Shown here piece by piece: positions 24,909 through 34,700 of a stretch of 64,000 nt of DNA. Source of the DNA: Lachnospiraceae bacterium (GTDB taxonomy: Bacteria > Bacillota > Clostridia > Lachnospirales > Lachnospiraceae); the NCBI GenBank assembly GCA_910575005.1, contig CAJTCL010000001.1, forward strand, positions 310,001-374,000, written 5' to 3'. A program made the translations under genes and the position numbers. The notes under the pieces are model-generated. The model saw only the letters and a program-made list of their open reading frames with translations, ran no database searches and was not told the DNA's origin. Position 1 is the stretch's first letter, and each line of letters starts with the position of its first letter.

Positions 24909-25421
24909 CTACTGTTTAGCATCAAAACCGCTACTGCCCAATAAATCTCCAGTATTATTAGCCTGCCTGTCATAATTCGCTGTTGTAGGCGCCTGGCGCA
25001 TACTGCGGAACAATGTCAAATCAAATTCAGCCATCTCCATTGCCTGCTTGAGTAATACTTCATTCTGACCATTGATATCAGCCATCTCATGTAAAGTACT
25101 CTTAAGCCTCTCCCGCAAATCTTCCAATTTACGCTGTTCATCTGGCTGTTTATTTAAAAATGCTATCATATTAGTAACTGTCAGCTCCTCTGGCTCCTTA
25201 CTAAGTACGATAGACATATCCTTGACAACTTCTCTTCTTTTATTTTCCAGATTGATCAGATTACCGGTGATCTCCTGCTCCCGACTGGTAATTTCCTCAA
25301 GGGCGGGAATATCGCCATCTATAATAATCTGTCGTTTCTCCTTAGACAGCTCTGTGAGATGCTGATACTCCCCGTTCTCCCGTTCCAATATATCCATAAA
25401 ATCTTCCATTAAGCTTGCCAC
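24909..25421 (-). CDS. flgN: FlgK/FlgL export chaperone FlgN
   Basis: The protein has 170 aa and is nearly all helix. FMDILERENGEYQHLTELSKEKRQIIIDGDIPALEEITSREQEI is the FlgN N-terminal helix pair, and LRERLKSTLHEMADINGQNEVLLKQAMEMAEFDLTLFRSM has the NGQNEVLL motif of the family. It keeps FlgK and FlgL unfolded for export, and these follow immediately. GTG at 25421 is chosen because GAGG lies eight bases before it; the internal ATG at 25409 has no ribosome site. Confidence 0.93.
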   Translation of the reverse strand: MASLMEDFMDILERENGEYQHLTELSKEKRQIIIDGDIPALEEITSREQEITGNLINLENKRREVVKDMSIVLSKEPEELTVTNMIAFLNKQPDEQRKLEDLRERLKSTLHEMADINGQNEVLLKQAMEMAEFDLTLFRSMRQAPTTANYDRQANNTGDLLGSSGFDAKQ

Positions 25422-25436
25422 GCAAAAACCTCATTT

Positions 25437-25712
25437 CTAGCAATATGCCTCATATTTCTCAATCAGCTTTGCTGCAAAATCGCCTGCTTCCACTTTATAG
25501 CTGCCGGATGCAATACGGCTTTTTACTTGTATCACCTTGTCCTCTCTGATGTCAGGGGCATCTGCTACTGCCTGTTTCGCAACCTGATAATCTCTTCCTG
25601 TCTGAGAAATCTGAAGCTGATCCCGCTTATCCACACTGCCGCTGCCCTTCATCTTAGATAGTTTGCCATTGTTATAAATTTGAGTTACCTGATTATATGC
25701 TTCTATACGCAT
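25437..25712 (-). CDS. flgM: Anti-sigma-28 factor FlgM
   Basis: The protein has 91 aa, the family norm. Central SVDKRDQLQISQTGRDYQVAKQAV and C-terminal DIREDKVIQVKSRIASGSYKVEAGDFAAKLIEKY are the sigma-D-binding helices. FlgM holds sigma-D inactive until it is removed after hook completion. It is the first gene after a sigma-D promoter, giving autoregulation, and leads flgN-flgK1-flgK2-flgL-fliW-csrA. AAAGGAGAGGTCCTT precedes the ATG. Confidence 0.97.
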   Translation of the reverse strand: MRIEAYNQVTQIYNNGKLSKMKGSGSVDKRDQLQISQTGRDYQVAKQAVADAPDIREDKVIQVKSRIASGSYKVEAGDFAAKLIEKYEAYC

Positions 25713-25775
25713 AAGGACCTCTCCTTTCCGTAAAATCCGTTTTACTATATTTTTTATCTTTATGATCTATTTTAT

Positions 25776-25802
25776 TTATCGGTTGTTTAATTGGAAACTT
25801 TA
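25776..25802 (-). promoter_or_regulatory. Sigma-D promoter of the flgM operon
   Basis: TAAA at 25802-25799, 15 bases, then ACCGATAA at 25783-25776. Transcription should start about 55-60 bases before flgM. It lies directly downstream of the hairpin that ends the surface-protein operon. Confidence 0.9.
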
Positions 25803-25823
25803 GGAGTTTTGCTAAACTTCCTA

Positions 25824-25855
25824 ATAAGGGCTGTGCCTTTCGGCACAGCCCTTAT
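25824..25855 (-). terminator. Hairpin terminating the surface-protein operon
   Basis: A perfect 14-bp stem (ATAAGGGCTGTGCC, 25824-25837, against 25842-25855) closes a 4-base loop that reads GAAA on the minus strand. It stands 56 bases after the LRR protein stop. The U-tract is weak, so it could be a processing or insulating hairpin. Confidence 0.6.
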
Positions 25856-25910
25856 CCATTCTATACACAGGAAAATTTACAAAATACAAGCAAGATTCCC
25901 TCCTGTGTGA

Positions 25911-27512
25911 TTATTTTATTTTCATTCCCTTTTTCTTTCTAGTCACAACCAGATATGTACCTGCGAGGAACACGCCAGCACAGAGCATATATCTAGCATC
26001 AAAAGCAACGCCCGTTTTCGGTGTGCTGTTCTTTACCTGTGCTGTTCCCAAGCTTCTGGAAACGGAGGTTGCATTTCTGGTTACAGTGGTTCCACCTGTA
26101 CCTGTCTGGGTAGTTGTTCCGCCTGTCGTTCCTGTGCCACCTGTTGTTCCTGTTCCGCCCGTATTATCGCCTGGAGTTGGTGTTGTTGGATCATCTCCTG
26201 GATTATCTCCAGGATTATCTCCAGGATTTTCCCCTGGTCTTTCTGGTGGATTTGGCGGTTGCTCGTCTATGATTGGCGGATTTTCTGGTGTCTCCTCACC
26301 AAGAACTTGGAAGATATAATTATTTTCATCTGCAAAACGCTCTGCCTCAGAATCCTTATAACCCTTGATTACATCTGGTGTCCAGGAAGACTGGGAACCG
26401 ATTGAAGTTACACTTTTTGGAATCTTTACTGAGCCAACGCCACTTCCGGTAAATGCATCTGCCTCAATTGTTGTGACAGAATCCGGTAATGTTAATTCAT
26501 ATACATAGGCACAACTGCTAAATGCAGCTGAGCCAATGGAAGTAATACTTCCTTTAGGCAAATCAACGCCATTCTTGCCCATTGGACAATACATAAGCTG
26601 TGTTAATCCTGGATCATAAATACATCCATCGTAGGAGGCATAACTGCCATTGCCACCGTCTATTGTAATATTACTCAAATTACCACAGCCATCAAAAGCA
26701 CTTAAATCTATCGAGGAAACTCCTGCCGGAATGGAAACTTCGGAGAGTCCAGAACAATTCCCAAATGCCTGTGCACCAATGCTTCCCACAGATTCTGGGA
26801 TACTGATACTATCCAAGCTGGCACATCCATACAGCGTGAGCTCTGGAATATCTGACATTCCTCCAGAAAGACTTACAGCCGCCAAACCACTACATCCTGC
26901 TAACACACCACTTCCCATAGAACTTACAGAAGAGGGAATTGCAATCTCAGATAAACCGACACAGTTATTGAAAGCACCACTGCCAATCTCTGTCACCGAA
27001 CCTGGAATATTGATGCTGCCCAAACTTCCACAACCGTTAAATGCCTGTGCACCAATCGAAACAACACCATCAGGAATTGATACAGAAGCAAGGCTGCCGC
27101 AGCCGTCAAAAGTCTCTGCCTCAATCGCACCCAATCCAGCTGGAAGCTCCACATATCCCAGAGAACCACATCCATAGAAAGCGCCTGCTCCAACGCTTGC
27201 CGTCCCTGCAAATACTGCACTGGAAAGTCCTGTACAACCTGAAAAAGCATAACTGCCAACACGAGTAATATTTGCTGGTATTGTCACACTAACTATTGAG
27301 GCATTCCCTGCAAAAGCATAATCAGCAACCTCTGTAGCAACCGCTGGGAGTGTGATATCCCCTCCTGCCCCAGAATATCCAGTAATCACTGTCCCATCCA
27401 TGATATACGCACTGACATCCTCTTCTGCCATTGTCTGAACTGCCGGACACAGTGCCAGAGTAATCGCTAATATCAGTATCGCATTGAAAATCCTGCCAAA
27501 CCTTTTTTTCAT
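25911..27512 (-). CDS. Cell-wall anchored BspA-like leucine-rich-repeat surface protein
   Basis: The protein has 533 aa from the ATG at 27512 (site GGAGGATAAGAGG). It has a signal peptide (RFGRIFNAILILAITLALCPAVQTMAEE), then about a dozen LRR_5 repeats of ~23 residues with the pattern xxIPxxVxxIGxxAFxxCxxLxxI, residues ~30-380. A Pro/Gly/Thr-rich linker follows (NPPERPGENPGDNPGDNPG, repeated). The tail is TPKTG, a hydrophobic segment and RKKKGMKIK, a sorting signal close to the S/PPXTG motifs used by clostridial sortase B. The sortase gene precedes it by 29 bases, so it is the likely substrate. BspA-like proteins bind host matrix or fibronectin. Confidence 0.88.
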   Translation of the reverse strand: MKKRFGRIFNAILILAITLALCPAVQTMAEEDVSAYIMDGTVITGYSGAGGDITLPAVATEVADYAFAGNASIVSVTIPANITRVGSYAFSGCTGLSSAVFAGTASVGAGAFYGCGSLGYVELPAGLGAIEAETFDGCGSLASVSIPDGVVSIGAQAFNGCGSLGSINIPGSVTEIGSGAFNNCVGLSEIAIPSSVSSMGSGVLAGCSGLAAVSLSGGMSDIPELTLYGCASLDSISIPESVGSIGAQAFGNCSGLSEVSIPAGVSSIDLSAFDGCGNLSNITIDGGNGSYASYDGCIYDPGLTQLMYCPMGKNGVDLPKGSITSIGSAAFSSCAYVYELTLPDSVTTIEADAFTGSGVGSVKIPKSVTSIGSQSSWTPDVIKGYKDSEAERFADENNYIFQVLGEETPENPPIIDEQPPNPPERPGENPGDNPGDNPGDDPTTPTPGDNTGGTGTTGGTGTTGGTTTQTGTGGTTVTRNATSVSRSLGTAQVKNSTPKTGVAFDARYMLCAGVFLAGTYLVVTRKKKGMKIK

Positions 27513-27541
27513 CCTCTTATCCTCCTTGCTACTCTGCATTG

Positions 27542-28681
27542 CTATTTCTTACACTTCTTAGCCACCAGGAACAACCTTCCATCTTCGGTATAGTTATTAC
27601 AAGTGGAGAGTGTCAATAATTTATCCCCATACGAAACATCCATGTCCTCGCCCGTGATATTCAATGCTTTGATATTTTCTACATAACTGTCAAAGGCTTC
27701 TTTGTTTCCGGCATCGATAAAATCATAATATCTAAAATCGCTGTCCTCTTCCCCTGCTACTTTTGACAGGCATACTGCTATAATCTCATACTCTGCTTTC
27801 TCATAAATCGTGTGAAAAGCTACCCTCTTGTGCTCTCTCCAATATGCTGGATCCAGATACTCTTTCAAGTTTCCAAACATCATACCTGATTTCATATTGT
27901 GGCCATAGACAATGAAATTATCGTCTGACCCTTCCAAGTCATTCCTGGAATCCAGGAAAATAGAACCATTGATGTCTTCTGTTCCATCAAAATTATGGTC
28001 CAGATAGAAGTCACTACTCTCAGACACTGCCTGCATTACTGGATAATCAATTCCAGTTCCAATCACTGTAATCCAGCCCGCAAAATCTGCATTTTGTCCA
28101 TATAATTTCTGATACTCAGGCAAAATTTCAGGCCCTTCCTGCTGCAGTTCTGCCGCATAAACTTCATTATTCACAATCTCCGTCTGTGCCAAAATTGGTT
28201 CTTCTTCATCCTGTTTTAACACACCAACCAGCCGTTTTGACAACCAATCTGAGGCTGCTGAAATCTCCTGTTCATTCCTCAATTCCTCCAATTGTCTAGT
28301 CTTGCGCTGATCACTGTATTCACTTCCTAAAAATACCAGGAAACATACCACTGCACCAGCCATACAGATGGCTCCCACCACCTGACTGGGCGATAACTGC
28401 TGGAGCCTGCGCGCAATCTGATTCGTAAAGGAACTTCTGGATACGGTACGATAATCCTCAGCCACCATATCCGAGAGGTAGAGGAGGTAATCGTCGCCGA
28501 TTACACTCCGAAATGTGATCTTACCCTCACGAATCAGGCTGTACAGTCTCTGTGCTACACCAGTCTCATTGATATCCATTTTTTTAGAGATGCTTCTAAT
28601 CTTCTCTATATCGTCTAATGCTTCTTGGTATTTCTCATAGGAATCAAATTGGAACTTTCCGATACAATATATTCTTCCCAT
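27542..28681 (-). CDS. Class B sortase with N-terminal regulatory-like extension
   Basis: The protein has 379 aa. Catalytic residues are H261 (VYGHNMKSG), C361 (TLSTCNN) and R369 (DGRLFLVA), in class B order. GSIFLDSRNDLEGSDDNFIVYG precedes H261, as in SrtB. One membrane segment at ~99-119 (SQVVGAICMAGAVVCFLVFL) is followed by the extracellular domain. Residues 1-95 are a cytoplasmic extension unlike usual SrtB (helical, EKYQEALDDIEKIRSISKKM). It lies between the giant beta-repeat gene and its TPKTG-tailed LRR substrate. The start at 28681 has only a weak ribosome site. Confidence 0.92.
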   Translation of the reverse strand: MGRIYCIGKFQFDSYEKYQEALDDIEKIRSISKKMDINETGVAQRLYSLIREGKITFRSVIGDDYLLYLSDMVAEDYRTVSRSSFTNQIARRLQQLSPSQVVGAICMAGAVVCFLVFLGSEYSDQRKTRQLEELRNEQEISAASDWLSKRLVGVLKQDEEEPILAQTEIVNNEVYAAELQQEGPEILPEYQKLYGQNADFAGWITVIGTGIDYPVMQAVSESSDFYLDHNFDGTEDINGSIFLDSRNDLEGSDDNFIVYGHNMKSGMMFGNLKEYLDPAYWREHKRVAFHTIYEKAEYEIIAVCLSKVAGEEDSDFRYYDFIDAGNKEAFDSYVENIKALNITGEDMDVSYGDKLLTLSTCNNYTEDGRLFLVAKKCKK

Positions 28682-28711
28682 AACGATATCAATTTCCTTT
28701 CTTCCATCCGT

Positions 28712-31700
28712 TTAATTCTTAGCTTTGATGGACCGTACAGGTGAATAGCTGCTGTAAAAGGTTCCAAGACTACTTTTCTTGCCAACACGAATCTTATAAT
28801 AATAGGTCTTGCCTCCTGTTGCCTTCTTATCCGTGTATGAAGTCTTTTTGGTAGCTGTCAGCTTCTTGTATTTGCCCTTTTTGCTAGTGCTCCGATAAAC
28901 CTGATAGGTGGTAGCCCCTTTCACCTTTTTCCACTTAATAGTTGCCTGTTTGGATTTTGGTGAAGCAATACTTGTAATCGTGGTTGCCTTGGGTCCGGTA
29001 CTTGCTTTGATCTTAACAAAACTGCTAAAATAACGCTTTCCTCCACTAATTACATAGGATCTTACCCGGAAGGTTGCTGTTTTATTGGCCTTTAATTTCG
29101 ATACAGTTGCACTGGTGGTACTATTTTTCCTCACATGCGCTACCCGACGGTTTTTGGAATTGTAAATCTCATAACCGTTGACCAAATCATTCTTCTTCCA
29201 GGAGAAGGTAATACTGTTATCTGTGTACTTTTTCACCTTCACTGCCTTCAATTTCGGAATTATAATATTGAAGCTGACGGTCTTGGTTCCAGTATAATTG
29301 CCTTTTCCTTTAATAACGATATCTGCCTTGCCTGGTTTCTTATTCCCTACATATACTAATTTGTAGTCTGTTCCTTCTTTCAAGGTAACACTGCCGCTTG
29401 TTAATTTAACTTTTGGTTTTTTTGCTTTGCCAGTATAAGTCTGGTCAGCAACTTTGCCTACCTCTACTCTGCCAAGTCTCTGTGGTGTAATCTTAAAGGT
29501 CGTCTTTTTTGTTCCTGAATACTGATTGATTCCAGTAATAGTTAAGGTAGCAGTTCCAGCATTCTTATTATCTTTGTAACTAACCTTATAATGTACACCT
29601 TTGGTCAATACTGTTCCATTGTCTTCCACACGAATGATCGGTTTGATGGCCTTACCAGTGTAAGCGTAAGCAGATGCCACACCTTTAATTACTGTGTCCT
29701 TAGAAAATTCCCTGGCGATGTCAAAAGTAACTGTTTTGGTTCCAGTATACCATCCCTTTCCGGTAATGGTAATGGTGGCAGTTCCACGCTCTACATTGTC
29801 TTTATAATCCAATGTATAGTCGCTGTTCTCCTCTAGTTTCTTACCTGCAAAGGTAATCTCAGGTTTCGGGAATACCGCATTTCCAGTGTACTGCTGAGCT
29901 GGAATCTTTGCCACATCTGCCAGTTTCATCGGCCCTAAAATATTAAACTCAGATTCAATGCTGCCCTGATAATTTCCTACTCCTGTGATCGTAACAGTTG
30001 CAGTACCGACTGCCACATTTGAACTGTAAGTGAGTTGATAATCTTTGTTCAACACTAGCTGATTGTCAATTTCCTGCTCTTGATTCCAGAACTTAAGATC
30101 CACATCTGGTGTAACTCCTCCACCTGTATAGAGCTGATCTTCCAGAGGCTGCAGCAGCATATCACTTGCTATACCCTGATCTGAACTGATTGGCTTCTTG
30201 GTGATGGTAAAGTGAGCTGTTGCTGTTCCAGCTATATTGCCAGTACCAGTGACTGTGACTGTTGCTGTTCCAGCATCAATATTGTCTGTGTAGGCCACTT
30301 CATAATCTTTGCCCTCTTCGAGTACAATCTCGGTACCTGACAACGTTACTGTAATACTTGGTGTGATGGCTTTACTGTTATATTGCTGTTCTGGTATATC
30401 CGCAATCTGGAAAGCTCCTTCTATATTGATTGGAAGGATGAAAAATGGCACTTGACGTGTTCCAGTATAATTACCAATTCCCTGAATAGCCACATATCCT
30501 GTTCCGGCATTGATATTGTCGGAATATGCTCCCAACTGGTAATCTTCTCCTTCTACCAACAGTGTTCCATCTTTGGCCTTGACCTCAATAACAGTAGTAA
30601 CTTCCTGTCCAGTATATGTTGCGTTTGCTGCTGTAATGTCAAAGTCATCATTTTCTTCGCTGAGACTTTCTGGTTCGATGGTAAAGGTCTTGCGGATCGT
30701 TCCGCCATATTTGCCTATTCCAGTGACGATAATCACAGGTGCAGTCTCACCAGCACTTGCGCTTGCAGCTACAATATTGTTCTCGTAGGAAACTTCATAG
30801 TCAACATCTCTCTCAAGAATCACCTGATTTCCATTATCCATAAAGGACACTTCAATTTCTGGCTTTTTCTCTTTGCGGTCAAAAATCTGCGCACCATCTG
30901 TAATGTTGATTGTCATCTGTTCCACGGAACGTGGCACAATATTGAAATACAATGTCTTACGGTTTACATAGTTGCTGCCTTCTACTGCCTCAATAATCAC
31001 GCCTGCCTGTTTGCCTTCTGTGGAAATCTCAGTATTATTGACATAACCAACCACTTTGTAATCCACATTTGGCACCATTGTCTGTCCATGATTCTTAACT
31101 GTTACCTGAGGTTCGATTGCACTGCCATTATAAATATAAGCATTTTCGTATTCACCAATTGTCTGGCTTCCCAGGAACTCAGCGGTAATATCGCCTTCGT
31201 CTGTTGCCAAATCTTTGGGGATAATGTTATAGAAACGCTTAATTATACCACGATAACAATCAATTCCCCGAACCACTACGGTTGGCCTGTCGGCCTCCTC
31301 AGCGTCCTCACTTGCCACATTCTTATTGTTCTTGCTGACTTCTGGCGCATCTCCCTGATTCTCTAAAGTGACAATCTCAAAATCCTCTCCTTCGACCAGG
31401 ATCTTTGCCTCATTTGTCTCACCACAGAGCACACCGGAATAATCCTTAAAGATCAATTTTGGATATACATCCACAATACCAAACGGAACATCATGATCAT
31501 ATTCAAGTTCCATATAAGGAATAGGCGGATTGGGATCGTCTACAACTTCAATCGTTGCCATAATCTTGAAATGTTTATCGTAACTTCCTGCATAATTACT
31601 TTCTTCTATCGCAGAAATCGTTACAGTAGCCTCGCCAATCTTAATATTATCCTTGTAGATTATCTCATAATCCTGATCTTCGACCAAAAGCTTGCGAACC

Positions 31701-34700
31701 TGGGTTCCATCATCATAGTTTTTACTCCATGTAACATCAATGGCATTTTTATTTGGATCAGATGGAAGTGGAAATTCCACTTTTTCCCCAGTATAGTCCA
31801 TCTCTGGTGTAACACCGGCAACCTCAACTAATGTATCTATCGTCTCCTGAGAAATCTCTCTTGGGTTGATCTTAAATTCTTTCTGGAATTCTCCCTTGTA
31901 ATTTCCAGTATACTCTTCACCATTCTTGCGGGCGCTTACAGTGACGATTGGTGTAAGACGTTCTCCCTTTTCGCCGTCAGGTCCCTGCGCATATTCATAA
32001 ACGTTCGTATTATTGACTGCCGAAATCTCATAATCATAATCTTCCGTAGTCTGTTCTCCTGATAAAATCCATTTCAGTTCTGTTCCATCACAGCTAATCA
32101 GCAATTCTGGCACGATAGGGGAACCTGTATACTCATACCCATCTTCCAACAATCCTGTCATACTAAGCAGCGGATCTTCCTCCAGCTTAGAGAGATCTCT
32201 CTGTAAAATCTGGAACTCCTTCTCCTTCTCTCCAGTATAACTGCCCTTGAGTGTGGTGCCATCCTCCTCATATACTGCTGTAATTTTGACTTTTGCAGCT
32301 GCACCATTCAAAGTTGCATTCTCATTATCACTCCAGCTTACTGTATAATCTTCATCTTTCTTCAGAGTGACTTCTTCAATTCTACCTGTTGGATATTCTA
32401 CATTGTAAATCACAACTGGCTCTGGTGTATTGGTAATAACTCCATTCTTAGGCGGTGTATAAGTCCAATCCTCCACCGTCATGACAGCCTTATCTCCTGA
32501 CAGATCCCCTACAATCTTAAAGTCTTCTGTCACAGTACCTGTAAAATTACCTTTTCCAGTAATCTTAATGGTTGCTGTAGCAATTGTATTGTTATTCTCA
32601 TAAGTCACATCATACTCTGTGTTTTCAAGTTTCCTTGGTGTCTGATCATTTCCATCCAGGTCAACTGGTGTATACCATACCTCTAAATTAGTCTGTACTA
32701 CGCCCCCAGAATCCTTTGTCAATTCTACTCCAGCGGCTGTACCTTCCAAAGCTTCTTCCCATGAAACCTGCTTTACAACATTGCGAAGTTCAATATGTCC
32801 CTGGGCATAAGAAGCACTGATATCATATGGCTGAATCTCAAATTCCTTCTTATATTGATTCTCATAATTAGGAGCAATTCCAAAGATGGTCAGTCCACCC
32901 ATACCAACATTGATATTCTCTTCATTGCCATCTATACCATATTCCACATAATACTCCTGATCATAGGTCAATGCTGTCCCATTATGTGTAATGTTCGGCT
33001 GTGGCCGAATCTGCAAACCAGAGTAAACATAAGTATCATTTACATTTCCAAGCACATAATTATTCTTTGTCAGATCATCCTTTTCCAGATCAAGTGGACG
33101 AATGGTGAACAAAATCGGTACTGTCTGGTCAAAATATTGTCCAATTCCCTTAATCACTGCCTGAGCCCTGTCAGATGCAGTTATGTTATCTGTACACTCA
33201 ATCTCAAAATCTTTTCCCAATACCAATTGCTTGCCAGCAAAAGTAACTTTTGTATCTTGAGGAACAATCTCCTTGCTGGTATAAATCTGTTCTGGAATCT
33301 CTACCTCTGTAAATCCATCCTTACCATAATCTGATAAATTTCCTTTGATGGTAAACTCCAGCGTCTTACTGCCAGTATAATTTCCTGTCATGGTTGGCAC
33401 AATACGAATCTGCGCTGTGCCAATCTCTTTGTTCTTGCTGAACACCAGCGTATAATCCTTGTCTGCCCCCTCTTCCAAAGGAACATTGACCATTCCATAT
33501 GCATTAAAAGTAATCTCTAATTGTGGCTTTACCTCTTGGCCAGTATATTCATAATATCTTGCATCTGCTGGATCTCCATTGGTAAAATCATAACCCATTT
33601 TACGATCTTGTGCAGTTAATGTTCCACTAGAAATATCTCTCTTGCTGATTGTAAAGTTCGTACTCTTTTCACTAGTAAAGTTTCCGATTCCTCTAACCTT
33701 GACACTAGCCTGCCCAACATAGATATTATTACTGTAATCATCGTTGCTTACCTCATAATCCACACCTTTGGCTAATGTCTTACCATTATAAGTTAGGACA
33801 GGTTCTGGATAAATCGGATTACCCGTAAACTGTATTGGAGAATCTACTTTGACTGTTACATCCTTCATATCCCGCTGCACAATCTCAAAGTTTTTTACAA
33901 TAGGAGAGCTGCCTGTGGTATAGTTACCTTTTCCTGTAATCGTAACCGTCGCTGTTCCTACATTAAGATTATTGCTGCACTCCACTGTAAAATCTTTATC
34001 CTCTGTAAGTCTAGTTCCAGACACAAGCACTGTCACTACCGGCTTAATTGCCTCACCTGTGTAGGGTGTCTGACCATCCGGCCTCATTGTAACTGTGGTA
34101 TTATTCTCTGTCATCTGTACAGGACTGATCTCAAATGTCTGTTTCTGAGAATTTCCTGTAAAATCTCCCTTTCCTACTGCATATACCTCTGCTGTACCAG
34201 CGTTGATATTATTAGCATAATTCAATGGCAATACATAATCGGTTCCTGCCACCAGTTCCTGAATGCCCCCATCTGCCTTCGTATAAGTCAACTTCACTCC
34301 TGGTGTATAAGCTGTACCATTATATGTATAGCTTACCTGTGCATTATCAGCCAGGGCAATACTAGCTGCGGACAAGTCACGGGGATGTACCTCAAAAGTT
34401 TTTCTGACAATATCTCCTTTTAAGGTACCTGCCGGCCTGACTACCACTTGATAGCTGCCTGCATGGACTGCCGTCATTACATCCACAGTAAAATCGCTTC
34501 CCTGTTGATATTCAATGGTACCTTTCCTAACTGTAATTTTCAGTTTTAAAAACTGATCTGTACCATCATACACACAAGCAATATCGTCCACTTGCACCAT
34601 GCTATCCTCAAGCTTTGGAGCCACAATCTTAAATGGCAAAGTTAGACTTCCTCTGTAGCGCCCATTTCCTCTGACAGTTACAGTTGCCTGCTCTGTCTCC

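Noticed and set aside
25838-25841. Hairpin as a terminator for forward transcription
   Set aside because: No forward gene ends nearby and the T-run to the right is too short; it serves the minus-strand gene if anything.
30383-31366. Long antisense frame (327 codons) inside the giant surface protein gene
   Set aside because: It is a shadow of the repeat gene on the other strand, with no ribosome site or domain; long antisense frames are common opposite repeat genes.
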